Shown: positions 39,224 through 47,910 of the stretch, piece by piece
Layout: each line of letters begins with the position of its first letter
Position numbering within the stretch: position 1 is the first letter of the stretch
NCBI GenBank assembly: GCA_963800215.1
Contig: CAWCZY010000001.1
Coordinates: 248,001-312,000, forward strand
Direction of reading: 5' to 3'
Length of the DNA: 64,000 bases
From: JAJPKK01 sp963800215
GTDB lineage: Bacteria; Pseudomonadota; Alphaproteobacteria; Rhizobiales; Xanthobacteraceae
Notes under the pieces: generated by a model
What the model was told of the DNA's origin: nothing
Seen by the model: only the letters and a program-made list of their open reading frames with translations
The model's database searches: none
Made by a program: the position numbers and the translations under genes

Positions 39224-40666
39224 ATGAATATTATTGGATTTTTATCTTGCACACATCTCAAAGCGACCTGTCTTGGACTTCTCGTTTTTGGTAGTCTGGG
39301 TTTGGTCAGCGATCTGACAGCGCCTTTGGTGCCCGGCGCTGGGCCAAGGAGTGCCGCTTATGCGCAGACCCCGGCACTTGAGCCGCTTTCGGCAAATGAT
39401 GTGTCGTGGATGTTTCCTGCGCCCACGCAAGCTAGTGATTTCGCAAATTTGATCTCGATGGCTGACCTCGCTGTGCAGAACCCGCAGGACCTGACGAGAC
39501 GAGATCGGGTTTGGTCGGATGCGGCGTTTGCGCAATTTCTCGGTATCGCTGCCAGCCCCGCTGCATTGGTTGCAGGGACGCCGAGCCGGATCGACCTGCC
39601 CGCGGAGGCGCAGTCAATAAACGCCTGGCACATCGCCGGCATTCGTATTGATCCGGGCGCACCGGGTCTTTCAAACGATATCCTTGCTCAATTCGGACAA
39701 TCGCCGCAAATTCGGCTAATCGTCCAGCCGGTGATACGGAATGCTGACGGTACGCCCACGGTGTTGGATACAGCGGCGCACCTCATATTTAGCTTTACCG
39801 CGGGCTCCGGTGCTGCACCCCAACCCGGCTGTCTGCAGCCTCCGATACCTGATCTCGCCGCCTTTAGGACGATTGTGGCGGAGGTAGCCGACCTGCGAAC
39901 TCGGCTGGGCTTGGGACAGCTTGGCGCGAACCGCGTTACCACGACTAACGTGCCGCTCGGCATTCACCCTGGTCTCCTGGATGCTACTACGCGCAGCAAT
40001 GTCCGTCAGGAGATGAAGACGTTTCTTGAGCGGCATCTTTCCGATGAGCACTTGAGTGCCATGGCCATCATGGGACTTCCCGCGGGAGCACCCGCGCCGT
40101 GGATTTTCTTGTCCATGACAAAGCTGCCTCCGGGTCTGGTGCCGGCATTGCCGAATGGCGGATTTGTCCCCGTCCGTGGCCCCGCGCTGGATGGCCAGCA
40201 ACTCGCCGAAATGTTGAACCCGGTTGGTGCGTCTCCACGAGTGGTTCCGGCACCGCACACCAATAATCGTAGCCCAGTTACCTGCGTGAATGCGGCGCTT
40301 CCGATGCCGGGCCCTGCGCTCGCCGAACGGCACGGCTCATCTACGGCTGAACTTTTCGCCGACGAGCCGATCCCGCCGGCGACCATACGGGACATTGTCG
40401 ATCTCATAGCCGATCCAGCAAGGAGCCATTTCTTCAATACCGATTGCGTCAGCTGTCACACCGATACGCGCCGCGCGATGGATCTTTTGCAAGTAACGAC
40501 CATTTCAGGGATCGATCCCGCCGTCCTGCCTAAGGGCCAATATAATGTACGCAATTTCGGCTGGTCGCCCCCGAATGAAGGACTTCAGAGCACGGTGACA
40601 CGCCGCACGGCTACCGAGACGGCTGCGGTGGCGAATTTCATCAACGCGCAACTGCTTGGCAGATAA
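39224..40666 (+). CDS. Secreted protein with one c-type cytochrome motif
   Basis: 480 residues. The N-terminal segment (LKATCLGLLVFGSLGLVSDL, cleavage near AYAQ) directs export. The mature protein has no domain I recognise until the C-terminus, where FFNTDCVSCHTDTRRAMDLL holds a single heme c site (Cys408, Cys411, His412). The last part (RTATETAAVANFINAQLLG) resembles the end of cytochrome c domains. Preceded by GAGGGTGG. It converges with the DUF2235 gene, the stops being 7 bases apart. Intact, unlike its left neighbour. Probably a periplasmic electron-transfer or oxidase component. Confidence 0.78.
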   Translation: MNIIGFLSCTHLKATCLGLLVFGSLGLVSDLTAPLVPGAGPRSAAYAQTPALEPLSANDVSWMFPAPTQASDFANLISMADLAVQNPQDLTRRDRVWSDAAFAQFLGIAASPAALVAGTPSRIDLPAEAQSINAWHIAGIRIDPGAPGLSNDILAQFGQSPQIRLIVQPVIRNADGTPTVLDTAAHLIFSFTAGSGAAPQPGCLQPPIPDLAAFRTIVAEVADLRTRLGLGQLGANRVTTTNVPLGIHPGLLDATTRSNVRQEMKTFLERHLSDEHLSAMAIMGLPAGAPAPWIFLSMTKLPPGLVPALPNGGFVPVRGPALDGQQLAEMLNPVGASPRVVPAPHTNNRSPVTCVNAALPMPGPALAERHGSSTAELFADEPIPPATIRDIVDLIADPARSHFFNTDCVSCHTDTRRAMDLLQVTTISGIDPAVLPKGQYNVRNFGWSPPNEGLQSTVTRRTATETAAVANFINAQLLGR

Positions 40667-40673
40667 GTATTGA

Positions 40674-42047
40674 TCAGCCGACGTAGTATAGCTCGACTGC
40701 TGGATGATCCCTCAAGGCCTCAGGTCGGTAGGGGCCTCGGGTGTCATAGTTCAGAACTTCCGGAAAGGTGAACCGTTTCAAGACCGAGCTGTGAAGTATG
40801 GCGCCCGGGTCCACCTTTCTATAACCGACTTGCCACCGAAGCCGTGGATCACCCCCGATCCCGGACTTGCATTCATCGTGCTGCGGCCCATCAGCCGACG
40901 GGTAGGATCGGAGCACCGTCTCATCCACTTCGATGCCGTTCGGCACGTTGCGAGCTGCACCTGCCATCCAGTCGAGGGTGATATCCGATAATCGCGATTC
41001 ATTCTCGGGGTAGCCGCCGCCGATGTCGGCGTGATTTCCGGCAAACCAAATCTGCTCGAAATGTATCTCTTGGCCTAGCTTTGCCTCTGGGTACTCGAAT
41101 CCCGCGTTGGTCCAAGGAACGCGCTTGAAATCGGCGCGATCTTCATCGATCGATAGCGCGTGCTTAGCATATTGGACATCGGGATTGAGTTGCGTGTCAT
41201 AGAACGTCATCTGCCAGTCGGCGAGGTAGAATCGTCTTTCTTTCGGATGATAATAGAGATGCGTCGCAAAGTATGCGATTGCCCACGCGATTGTCACGGC
41301 ACCAGCGGAGCAGAAAAACCAAAGCCGATACGAGCCAAAGAGCCACCAGAGGGGCAGGGCAGCCAAGCCGGATATCACTGCAAGCAAAGAGAATGCAAGA
41401 ATGGCCTGCATTGCGGGTTTCAACCCTACAGCGGCGACCGTGTCCCACACGCCGATAAAATAGGGTATCGCGTTTGCCTTATCTCCGCAGGCGGACCCGT
41501 GGCGAGTTCGGAATTGGCGTGCCAGCTGTTCCCGTTCATCTTTGAAGGGATTGCTTTTAATCGACCCCCCGTACTGGTAGACGTTCTTGATAGCCTCTTT
41601 GGCCACGGTGCGTATCGATTCGGGGTCCAGCTTCAACGGGGCGCCGTCCTTTATGCGTGGCACGCCGCAGAGGGCGAGCGCACCTGCTAAACATCGAACG
41701 GTGTACGCCCCTCGGCTAAATCCGAACAGGAAAATACGATCGCCTGGTTCCCACAGGCCGATAATGGCCGCATAGCAATCAATGATGTTGTCTGTGATGC
41801 CGAGGCCAGTGGCTTGGCTTACGAGATTACGTACCTTCCGCACGAAGCCGATTTTGATCTTGCCGCCATCGGATTGCGAACCGAGCCCGGGATCGTAAAA
41901 GGACAGCTGCCTTGACGGATCGATTGAGGAATTGGGACCGCATCGAGTAGCGCGAAACAGCTTGTAGACGTTTGTGCGTACTTCATCCGGCAGCAACCCG
42001 CCGGCTTGACCGGTGCCGTCCGAAAAAATGTTTATGTTCTTGGGCAT
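40674..42047 (-). CDS. DUF2235 (T6SS phospholipase-like alpha/beta hydrolase) protein with membrane segment
   Basis: 457 residues from ATG 42047 (MPKNINIFSDGTGQAGG), with a strong AGGAGG ribosome site. DUF2235 signatures: the FSDGTGQ start, the nucleophile elbow LFGFSRGAYTVRCLAG (G-x-S-x-G), YFIGVWDTVAAVG, and WFAGNHADIGGGY with the His/Asp pair. A hydrophobic insertion of about 55 residues (AILAFSLLAVISGLAALPLW; WFFCSAGAVTIAWAIAYFAT) forms two membrane helices inside the domain. Relatives include Tle-type phospholipase effectors, but no T6SS genes are nearby. It lies 77 bases downstream of the di-heme cytochrome, same strand, likely cotranscribed. Confidence 0.88.
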   Translation of the reverse strand: MPKNINIFSDGTGQAGGLLPDEVRTNVYKLFRATRCGPNSSIDPSRQLSFYDPGLGSQSDGGKIKIGFVRKVRNLVSQATGLGITDNIIDCYAAIIGLWEPGDRIFLFGFSRGAYTVRCLAGALALCGVPRIKDGAPLKLDPESIRTVAKEAIKNVYQYGGSIKSNPFKDEREQLARQFRTRHGSACGDKANAIPYFIGVWDTVAAVGLKPAMQAILAFSLLAVISGLAALPLWWLFGSYRLWFFCSAGAVTIAWAIAYFATHLYYHPKERRFYLADWQMTFYDTQLNPDVQYAKHALSIDEDRADFKRVPWTNAGFEYPEAKLGQEIHFEQIWFAGNHADIGGGYPENESRLSDITLDWMAGAARNVPNGIEVDETVLRSYPSADGPQHDECKSGIGGDPRLRWQVGYRKVDPGAILHSSVLKRFTFPEVLNYDTRGPYRPEALRDHPAVELYYVG

Positions 42048-42124
42048 TCCGCTGCCTCCTGACCCACGTCTCAACGACACGGGCGGCCCACGCGCCGTCA
42101 CATTCCTTGGCGGCACGGCGGTGT

Positions 42125-43984
42125 TTAAAGCGTCTTCAAATACTCGATGATTGCCCACCGGTCGTCTTCCGACAGCGTGGTGCCGTATTCGTGTCCGCCG
42201 TTGCCGTTACCATTGGCGTTCATCGGATCGGTGACGAAGGTACCATTGGCGAACGGCGACCGATCGCTCATATAACCGACATTCTTCGGATCGTATAACC
42301 GGCTCCCGATCTTGAAGGTGGGAGCCCGTTGATTGGCTGGCTTGAGCAATTCCCAGAGGTTAGGCACCGAACCGTTGTGGAGATAGGGTGCCGTGGCCCA
42401 GATTCCTTGCAGCACGCGCAATTCGTATGCGTTAGGAGCGGTCGGCGGTTTGAACAGACCGGTCAAACTGCGCTCCACGAACTTAGTTATGTCTCCGACG
42501 GCGACGATCTTGGTCGGCAGCGATTGGTTCGGGCCTAACAGATCGTCGAGATTCTTTCCAAAGTGCTTAGCCAGGTCTTTGCGGATTGCACGAAACACGC
42601 CGCTATTCGAGAGCTTGGCAACCGAGGGAAGCTGAGGTAGGGCCAACGAGGGAAAGGTCGGGGGCAGTGCCTCCGCAAACAGACTTCCCACCACCACGGT
42701 GGCGAGAATGTCGGCGGTGGGGGCGTCCGTCCCCATCCGGGCGAGGAATGCAGGCGGGGGCAACAGGGTGCCTTTAAGCGGTCCGGACATCGAACTGCGT
42801 CCGGAATTGACAGACATCTTTGGATCGGTTCCCACCGGCAGAACCGGCGTATGCCAAAGATCCGCAATGCCGGAGGCCTGCGGCTGGTGACATGAGCCGC
42901 AATTAGTCTCAAACAACGGCTTGCCGCGCTGCGCCAATGCGTCGTCAAGCCCGAAGAGATCGTGCGGCCACGCGGGTGGAGTTAACGCAACGATCTTCTC
43001 CTCAAGTATTTGCAGGTTGGCAAAATTTGCGGAATTATGCGAATAATCGATCAATGCAAACGAAACCGGCGTGTCGTCGATTTCGCGCAAGGGGGTCAAA
43101 TCCGCGAAAACCCCGAAGACCTCGCCGGCGTTACGTCCGAGGGCTTGTATAAAGAGGCCGTTGGGGACGCCGCCATTCCATTGCGTGTGATCCTGCCGCG
43201 ACGCATTCCAAAGAAACGGATAACTGACAGGCGCATCAGCTTTCTTGAAATTATCAACGACACCGAGATCGCGCGCGGCCACGCGATTGAAGATCATGCC
43301 AAAGGCGTCGAGCCGGCCCGGCCCCCACTTCAAATCGGGCGGCAGGCTTTTATCCATGAATTCACCGAATTGTCCCACCCACTTCTGAAAATCTGCGTTG
43401 ATACGAGCCGCATTTGCGGCGTCATAGGAACTCCCCAGCACGCTCCGGACAAAAGTGTCGAATCGGTCCGTCTGCGCGAGCGTCGCGCGCGATGCTGCGA
43501 GCAGATCGGCTAGGAATTGCTGAAAATCCGCATTGGCAGGCGCACCGTCGAGTCGTAGCGCATGCGTGACGCCATCCTTCTGGTACTCCAGCTGCGCGGT
43601 GTGACAGGCCGCGCAGGTCATGCCGAGCTGTTCCGGCGCAACGCTTCCGTCGATCGCAAATCCAACCGGCAGGCCTTCCGGATTGTTGGCGGAAACGACA
43701 TTCGGCAAATAACCGTAGCGTTGCAGTTGATCGGCGGCGAACGGCTCGTCGACATCGAGTCGCTGCAGCGCCTTGAAGAAGGCATAGGGCATCATGTGCG
43801 AACCCTGGGTCGTCGTATAGAAAATGTCGCGGTCAGCGTCTGACCAGCCTTGGGGGGCATACGTGACCACCGATCCGCTCGGCGAAGATGGCTGCGCCAT
43901 TCCGCCGGTGCTCCCAAAAGTCAGCGCAGATATGGCGACTGCAAGAGCCAGACGCAGCACCATCGTCATAGCAACGTAGTTCAT
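42125..43984 (-). CDS. Periplasmic di-heme cytochrome c (RoxA/cytochrome c peroxidase-like)
   Basis: 619 residues from ATG 43984 with a GGAAGGAAAG ribosome site. The signal peptide ends near GGMAQ. Two heme c sites are seen: Cys124-Ala-Ala-Cys127-His128 (LGMTCAACHTAQLEY) and Cys362-Gly-Ser-Cys365-His366 (FETNCGSCHQPQ). The length, first site followed by the ALRLDGAPANADFQQFL segment, and the C-terminal APYLHNGSVPNLWELL resemble the RoxA-type rubber oxygenase and cytochrome c peroxidase-like groups. Whether it is an oxygenase, a peroxidase or an electron carrier cannot be decided from sequence. Divergent from the iorAB-like genes. Confidence 0.88.
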   Translation of the reverse strand: MNYVAMTMVLRLALAVAISALTFGSTGGMAQPSSPSGSVVTYAPQGWSDADRDIFYTTTQGSHMMPYAFFKALQRLDVDEPFAADQLQRYGYLPNVVSANNPEGLPVGFAIDGSVAPEQLGMTCAACHTAQLEYQKDGVTHALRLDGAPANADFQQFLADLLAASRATLAQTDRFDTFVRSVLGSSYDAANAARINADFQKWVGQFGEFMDKSLPPDLKWGPGRLDAFGMIFNRVAARDLGVVDNFKKADAPVSYPFLWNASRQDHTQWNGGVPNGLFIQALGRNAGEVFGVFADLTPLREIDDTPVSFALIDYSHNSANFANLQILEEKIVALTPPAWPHDLFGLDDALAQRGKPLFETNCGSCHQPQASGIADLWHTPVLPVGTDPKMSVNSGRSSMSGPLKGTLLPPPAFLARMGTDAPTADILATVVVGSLFAEALPPTFPSLALPQLPSVAKLSNSGVFRAIRKDLAKHFGKNLDDLLGPNQSLPTKIVAVGDITKFVERSLTGLFKPPTAPNAYELRVLQGIWATAPYLHNGSVPNLWELLKPANQRAPTFKIGSRLYDPKNVGYMSDRSPFANGTFVTDPMNANGNGNGGHEYGTTLSEDDRWAIIEYLKTL

Positions 43985-44508
43985 CTTTCCTTCCGCATTA
44001 ATACTTGGTCCTACAAACCGAAGACAACAATGGCGTGACTTTGCCTGAGGCCGGGGCAACAACTCTAATCGCCGCCCTCGCGTGGAGTCCGCCGGATCCG
44101 GACGGAGCGGTGTAGCACGTACTAGACATGCTCGACCACACTCCATATCGAGGATGGGCGGGGGTTGCGCCGGCTCCTTCCCGCTGATCGCGCCGATTGC
44201 GGTAAGGAACGCGTCCGCTTGTGCGCCCACGTCTACCCTTAGCGCAGGAGGTGAAACGCATTTCTGAACAGAACTGGCCACCAACTCAGCGAACCAACGT
44301 AGACAGCGATTCGCGCATACCGGTAAACCTTGGTTTTTGCCGTGGCGGTTCCGCGCAATAGGCGTCGCAGAATAGAGCCGCGAGGTCATTGAGGCCAAGC
44401 TTGAAACACTAGGCTACCGATCCTGCGCGTGCTAATTTGGCGCCATCAAAAGGCGGTTCGGCTTTGCGCCGGCCGACCGCCGGCAGGGCGGGCGCGCGGA
44501 ACCACATC
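43985..44508. promoter_or_regulatory. 524-base divergent intergenic region
   Basis: It separates the leftward cytochrome gene from the rightward molybdenum-enzyme genes, so it must hold promoters for both. An open leftward frame extends the cytochrome ORF by about 138 codons but lacks signal-peptide logic and family features, so I regard it as non-coding. No operator could be recognised. Confidence 0.5.
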
Positions 44509-44964
44509 ATGGTCAATATCAAGGTCAACGGGACCTCGCATCAACTTGATGTCGAGGATGACACCCCGCTTCTCTGGGTCTTGCGTGAGGAGATCGGGCT
44601 GACAGGCACGAAATTCGGGTGCGGCATCGCCGCTTGCGGCGCATGCACTGTCCACGTCAACGGTGAGGCAATGCGGTCCTGCTCGGTGCCGGTCGGCTCC
44701 ATCGAGGGCGCCGAGATCACCACGATTGAGGGGCTCTCAAGTGACAGCAAGCATCCGGTGCAGCAAGCGTGGCTGACTGAGCAAGTGCCACAGTGCGGCT
44801 ATTGCCAGTCCGGCCAGATCATGGCGACGTCGGCCTTCCTCAAGACCAATCCGAACCCGACCGACGCCGAGATCGACGTCAACCTTACCAACATCTGCCG
44901 TTGCGGCACCTACGCGCGCCTTCGCGCCGCGGTGCATCGCGCTGCAGCCCTGATGCGCGCATGA
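44509..44964 (+). CDS. iorA: Isoquinoline 1-oxidoreductase alpha-type subunit (2Fe-2S)
   Basis: 151 residues. Plant-type 2Fe-2S domain with GTKFGCGIAACGACTVHVNG and CSVPV, then the all-helical 2Fe-2S domain with VPQCGYCQSGQIM and NICRCGTYARLRAAV. All eight cluster Cys are present. The protein passes electrons from the molybdenum centre in the beta subunit. It precedes the beta gene by 17 bases. No signal peptide; such subunits are exported as a complex via the Tat signal of the beta subunit. Symbol by family; substrate unknown. Confidence 0.92.
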   Translation: MVNIKVNGTSHQLDVEDDTPLLWVLREEIGLTGTKFGCGIAACGACTVHVNGEAMRSCSVPVGSIEGAEITTIEGLSSDSKHPVQQAWLTEQVPQCGYCQSGQIMATSAFLKTNPNPTDAEIDVNLTNICRCGTYARLRAAVHRAAALMRA

Positions 44965-44981
44965 AACGGGAGGGCACCACA

Positions 44982-47147
44982 ATGACCGATACAACTCTCT
45001 CCCGTCGCCGGTTCATCACCACCGCACTCACCGCGGCCGGAGGCTTTGCGCTCGGCGTCGGCATCGGTGGCCCCGCCGAGGCGGCGAGCCTTGACGTGCG
45101 TCCCTGGGGCGATGACGCCAAACGCTATCCCGGCGAGGTCAACGCGTGGGTCGTGATCGAGCCCGATGACACCGTGATCATCCGCTACGGCCGCGCCGAG
45201 ATGGGACAGGGGAGCTTCACCGCCCTGCCCCAGATTCTGACTGAAGAGCTCGAATGCGATTGGGCTTTCGTCAAGCCGGAATACGCTTCGGCCAATCGGA
45301 ATTTTAGGGAGAACAAGGTCTACGGGAGCCTCTCCACCGGCGGCAGCCGTGCGGTGCGCGAGACGGGAGATGTAGTCCAGCAGGCCGGTGCGAGCGCTCG
45401 CGAACGCCTGATCGCGGCTGCCGCGAAGCGCTGGAACGTGCCCGCGCCCGAATGCTCGGCAGCGATGAGCAAGGTCACACACAATCCGACCGGCCGCACG
45501 TTCCGTTTTGGCGAGCTGGCGGTGGATGCGGCCGCGATCAAGCTCGACAAGGAGCCGGCGCTGAAGAAGCCGGATCAGTACAAGTTCATCGGTAGGCGGC
45601 TTGCGCGATTGGACGTGCCGCTCAAGATCAACGGCACGGCGAAATACGGCATCGATTTGGACGTGCCTGGCATGGTGCGGGCCGCGATCATCAAATGCCC
45701 GGTGTTTGGCGGCACGGTGAAATCGGTCGACGAAGGCGCGATCGCCGGGCGCCGCGGCGTCCTTCAGGTGGTCAAGCTCAAGGACGCGGTCGCGGTAGTC
45801 GCGGATCGTTACTTCCGCGCGCAGGCTGCGCTCAATGCGCTGCCGATCGAGTGGGAGGTCGGCGCCGCCGGCACCACCAACAGCGTGCAGTTCCGCAAGG
45901 AGTATCTTGATGCCCTCGACCAGAAGGGCGCGGAAGCGCGTCATGACGGCGACGTTGATGCCGCGATGCCGACAGCCGCCAAAGTGATCGACGCGACCTA
46001 CGAGGTGCCGATCATCGCGCACGCGCCCATGGAGCCGCTCAATGCCATCGCGCATGTGCAAGCGGATCGCGTCGACGTTTGGGTCGGCACACAGAACGCC
46101 GACCTCGCGCTGACGTTTGCCGCGCAGGCCTCCGGCGTGAAGCCCGAGAACGTCTACATCCACAACACGTTTTCCGGGGGTGGCTTCGGCCGGCGGCTGG
46201 GTCCTGACGAGGTTGCCCAGGCGGTCGCGGTCTCCAAGGCGGTCGGCAAGCCGGTAAAGTTGATCTGGACGCGCGAGGAGGAAATTCGCCAGGGTCGTTA
46301 CCGCACGCAGGCCGCTATCCGCTTCAAGGCGGGGTTTGCGGCCGACGGAACACCGATTGCGCTCGACATGCGCAATTCGGCGGGTAGTTCGAATCCGGGC
46401 GCCGTGCGTAACGGCCTTGACCCGCAGACGATGCAGGGCTTGATCAATACGGCCTATAAGCTGCCGAACTACCGGATCGTCTCAATCCTGAAGAACACGC
46501 ACGTCCCGCTTGGCCCCTGGCGCGCACCGGGGCACTCCCAGAACGTGTTCTTCATGGAAAGCTTCATCGATGAAATGGCGCACGCGACCGGCAAGGACCC
46601 GGTGGCGCTGCGGCGCGAACTGCTCGCACATCGCCCCGACTTCCAGCAGGTGCTCGATCTGCTGGTCGAAAAGGGTGACTGGGGCAAGCCGATGCCTCGT
46701 GGCAAAGGACGCGGTGTCGCCGTCCACGAGAGCTACGACTCGATCGTCGGCATGACCGCCGAGGTCGCGGTGACGAACGGCGAGGTGAAAGTCGAGCGCG
46801 TGGTCATCGTTTGCGACTGCGGGGTCGTGGTCAATCCGCGCGGGGTCGAGACGCAACTCGAAGGGGGCATGATCTATGGGCTCTCGGCGGCGCTGTTCGG
46901 CGAGATCACGGTCAAGAACGGCCGCGTCGAGCAGGGCAACTTCGACACCTATCCGGTGGTGCGTTACAAGGACGCGCCAAAGACGGAAGTCTACATCTCG
47001 CCCACGCCCGGCAAGCGATGGGGTGGTGTCGGTGAGCCTGGTGCGACCATGATTCAACCCGCGGTAACTAACGCGATCTTCGCCGCCACCGGCAAGCGTC
47101 TGCGTTTGCTTCCCATCCACGGGCAGGATTTGAGCAGGGGGGCGTAG
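44982..47147 (+). CDS. iorB: Isoquinoline 1-oxidoreductase beta-type molybdenum subunit (xanthine oxidase family)
   Basis: 721 residues from ATG 44982. The Tat signal LSRRRFITTALTAAGGFALG shows export. The molybdopterin-cytosine-dinucleotide domain has GRAEMGQGSFTALPQILTEE, VYGSLSTGGSRAVRETGD, the NTFSGGGFGRRLGPD segment, PLGPWRAPGHSQNVFFMES and the C-terminal GGVGEPGATMIQPAVTNAIF with the catalytic Glu region. The family includes isoquinoline, aldehyde and other hydroxylases or dehydrogenases with a separate cytochrome partner; the nearby di-heme cytochrome could fill this role. No cytochrome subunit is fused. Confidence 0.93.
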   Translation: MTDTTLSRRRFITTALTAAGGFALGVGIGGPAEAASLDVRPWGDDAKRYPGEVNAWVVIEPDDTVIIRYGRAEMGQGSFTALPQILTEELECDWAFVKPEYASANRNFRENKVYGSLSTGGSRAVRETGDVVQQAGASARERLIAAAAKRWNVPAPECSAAMSKVTHNPTGRTFRFGELAVDAAAIKLDKEPALKKPDQYKFIGRRLARLDVPLKINGTAKYGIDLDVPGMVRAAIIKCPVFGGTVKSVDEGAIAGRRGVLQVVKLKDAVAVVADRYFRAQAALNALPIEWEVGAAGTTNSVQFRKEYLDALDQKGAEARHDGDVDAAMPTAAKVIDATYEVPIIAHAPMEPLNAIAHVQADRVDVWVGTQNADLALTFAAQASGVKPENVYIHNTFSGGGFGRRLGPDEVAQAVAVSKAVGKPVKLIWTREEEIRQGRYRTQAAIRFKAGFAADGTPIALDMRNSAGSSNPGAVRNGLDPQTMQGLINTAYKLPNYRIVSILKNTHVPLGPWRAPGHSQNVFFMESFIDEMAHATGKDPVALRRELLAHRPDFQQVLDLLVEKGDWGKPMPRGKGRGVAVHESYDSIVGMTAEVAVTNGEVKVERVVIVCDCGVVVNPRGVETQLEGGMIYGLSAALFGEITVKNGRVEQGNFDTYPVVRYKDAPKTEVYISPTPGKRWGGVGEPGATMIQPAVTNAIFAATGKRLRLLPIHGQDLSRGA

Positions 47148-47339
47148 GCCTAAATCCACACAGTTCGTGGCGCAATGGCCGGGCGCGACCCGGCCGTTTG
47201 CTTCCGCTTGGCATCCGCCCGCGCTATCGCATAAGTGCCGGTCCTTCTGCTGGCGATCATATCCGCGAGCCCGCACACAAAAGCGTCGATGTCGCGCTTG
47301 CGCGCGAGCGGCTTCAAAATTCCGTACCAATGGCTGCTA

Positions 47340-47581
47340 CTATCTCCCGCCGATGTTCGACATGTTAGACGGATGTCTTCGCATGGCCAGGTAGCCGAAC
47401 GACAAGAACCGAGGCCGGCAATTTTCTTGTCGCGCCGCCCGGTTGGAGCGGCACGGTCCTGGCCGGCTTCACGCGCATTGCGGCATCGGCCGCACCAAGT
47501 AAGTCGGACTACGACGCCGTGCAAAAGATCTGGGCCGGCTACAAGGGCACGCTGCTCTCCGGATGGCGCGAAAACGAATAA
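47340..47581 (+). pseudogene. DUF1254-domain protein remnant
   Basis: Across two frames the translation gives FDMLDGCLRMAR and then GGNFLVAPPGWSGTV-type residues, AGFTRIAASAAPSKSDYDAV and KIWAGYKGTLLSGW before the TAA. The order resembles the N-terminal DUF1254 domain (G-N-F-x-x-x-x-P-x-W, then D-Y-D-A-V-x-K-x-x-x-G-Y-K). An in-frame TAG occurs after RMAR, and the upstream and downstream parts are missing. Confidence 0.5.
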
Positions 47582-47608
47582 CAACGAATTAAAAGGAACG
47601 AATTAAAA

Positions 47609-47638
47609 GGTTCTGCATGGCTTAGCCGATGCAGAACC
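47609..47638. terminator. Perfect hairpin after the DUF1254 remnant
   Basis: GGTTCTGCAT-GGCTTAGCCG-ATGCAGAACC: a 10-bp perfect stem whose loop itself contains GGCTTAGCC. It follows two direct copies of ACGAATTAAAAGG (47583-47610). It has a terminator-like shape without a T-tract. Confidence 0.55.
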
Positions 47639-47910
47639 TCGGTTGGCACCGCACGCGATGGGGAGCGCACGCCCGGCGGGATCCTATGGAATTTTCAGTT
47701 GAAGGCTCTATCGGGGCCACTCGGATTGGCGGCCCGAACGAATGGTGTTGGCCGATGGATGGTCGCCATCCCGGTTATGAGGTGGGGTAATTCGAGGCGG
47801 ATGCTGGAGATTCGCGGACGCCAAGGCGTAGGCTGGCGAAGACACGCACGGGGCTGCCGAGGCGTGACCGGAGCACGCTGGGACGATAGCCCTGATAATT
47901 GTTGCGGCGG

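Larger units (their letters stand above)
47148..47910. other. 763-base gap with a gene remnant and a hairpin
   Basis: Holds the DUF1254 remnant (47340-47581) and a perfect hairpin (47609-47638). The remaining 270 bases up to the IS91 transposase stop probably belong to the right end of that element (ori side), but no terminus could be fixed. Confidence 0.5.

Noticed and set aside
40674..42047. T6SS effector
   Set aside because: No tss, vgrG, PAAR or immunity gene lies nearby; only the DUF2235 domain is shared.
43985..44398. N-terminal extension of the di-heme cytochrome
   Set aside because: It would place 138 residues before a perfect signal peptide and a strong ribosome site at the internal ATG.
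44437..44508. Riboswitch before the molybdenum-enzyme genes
   Set aside because: No molybdenum-cofactor (moco) or other riboswitch core could be recognised in the leader.
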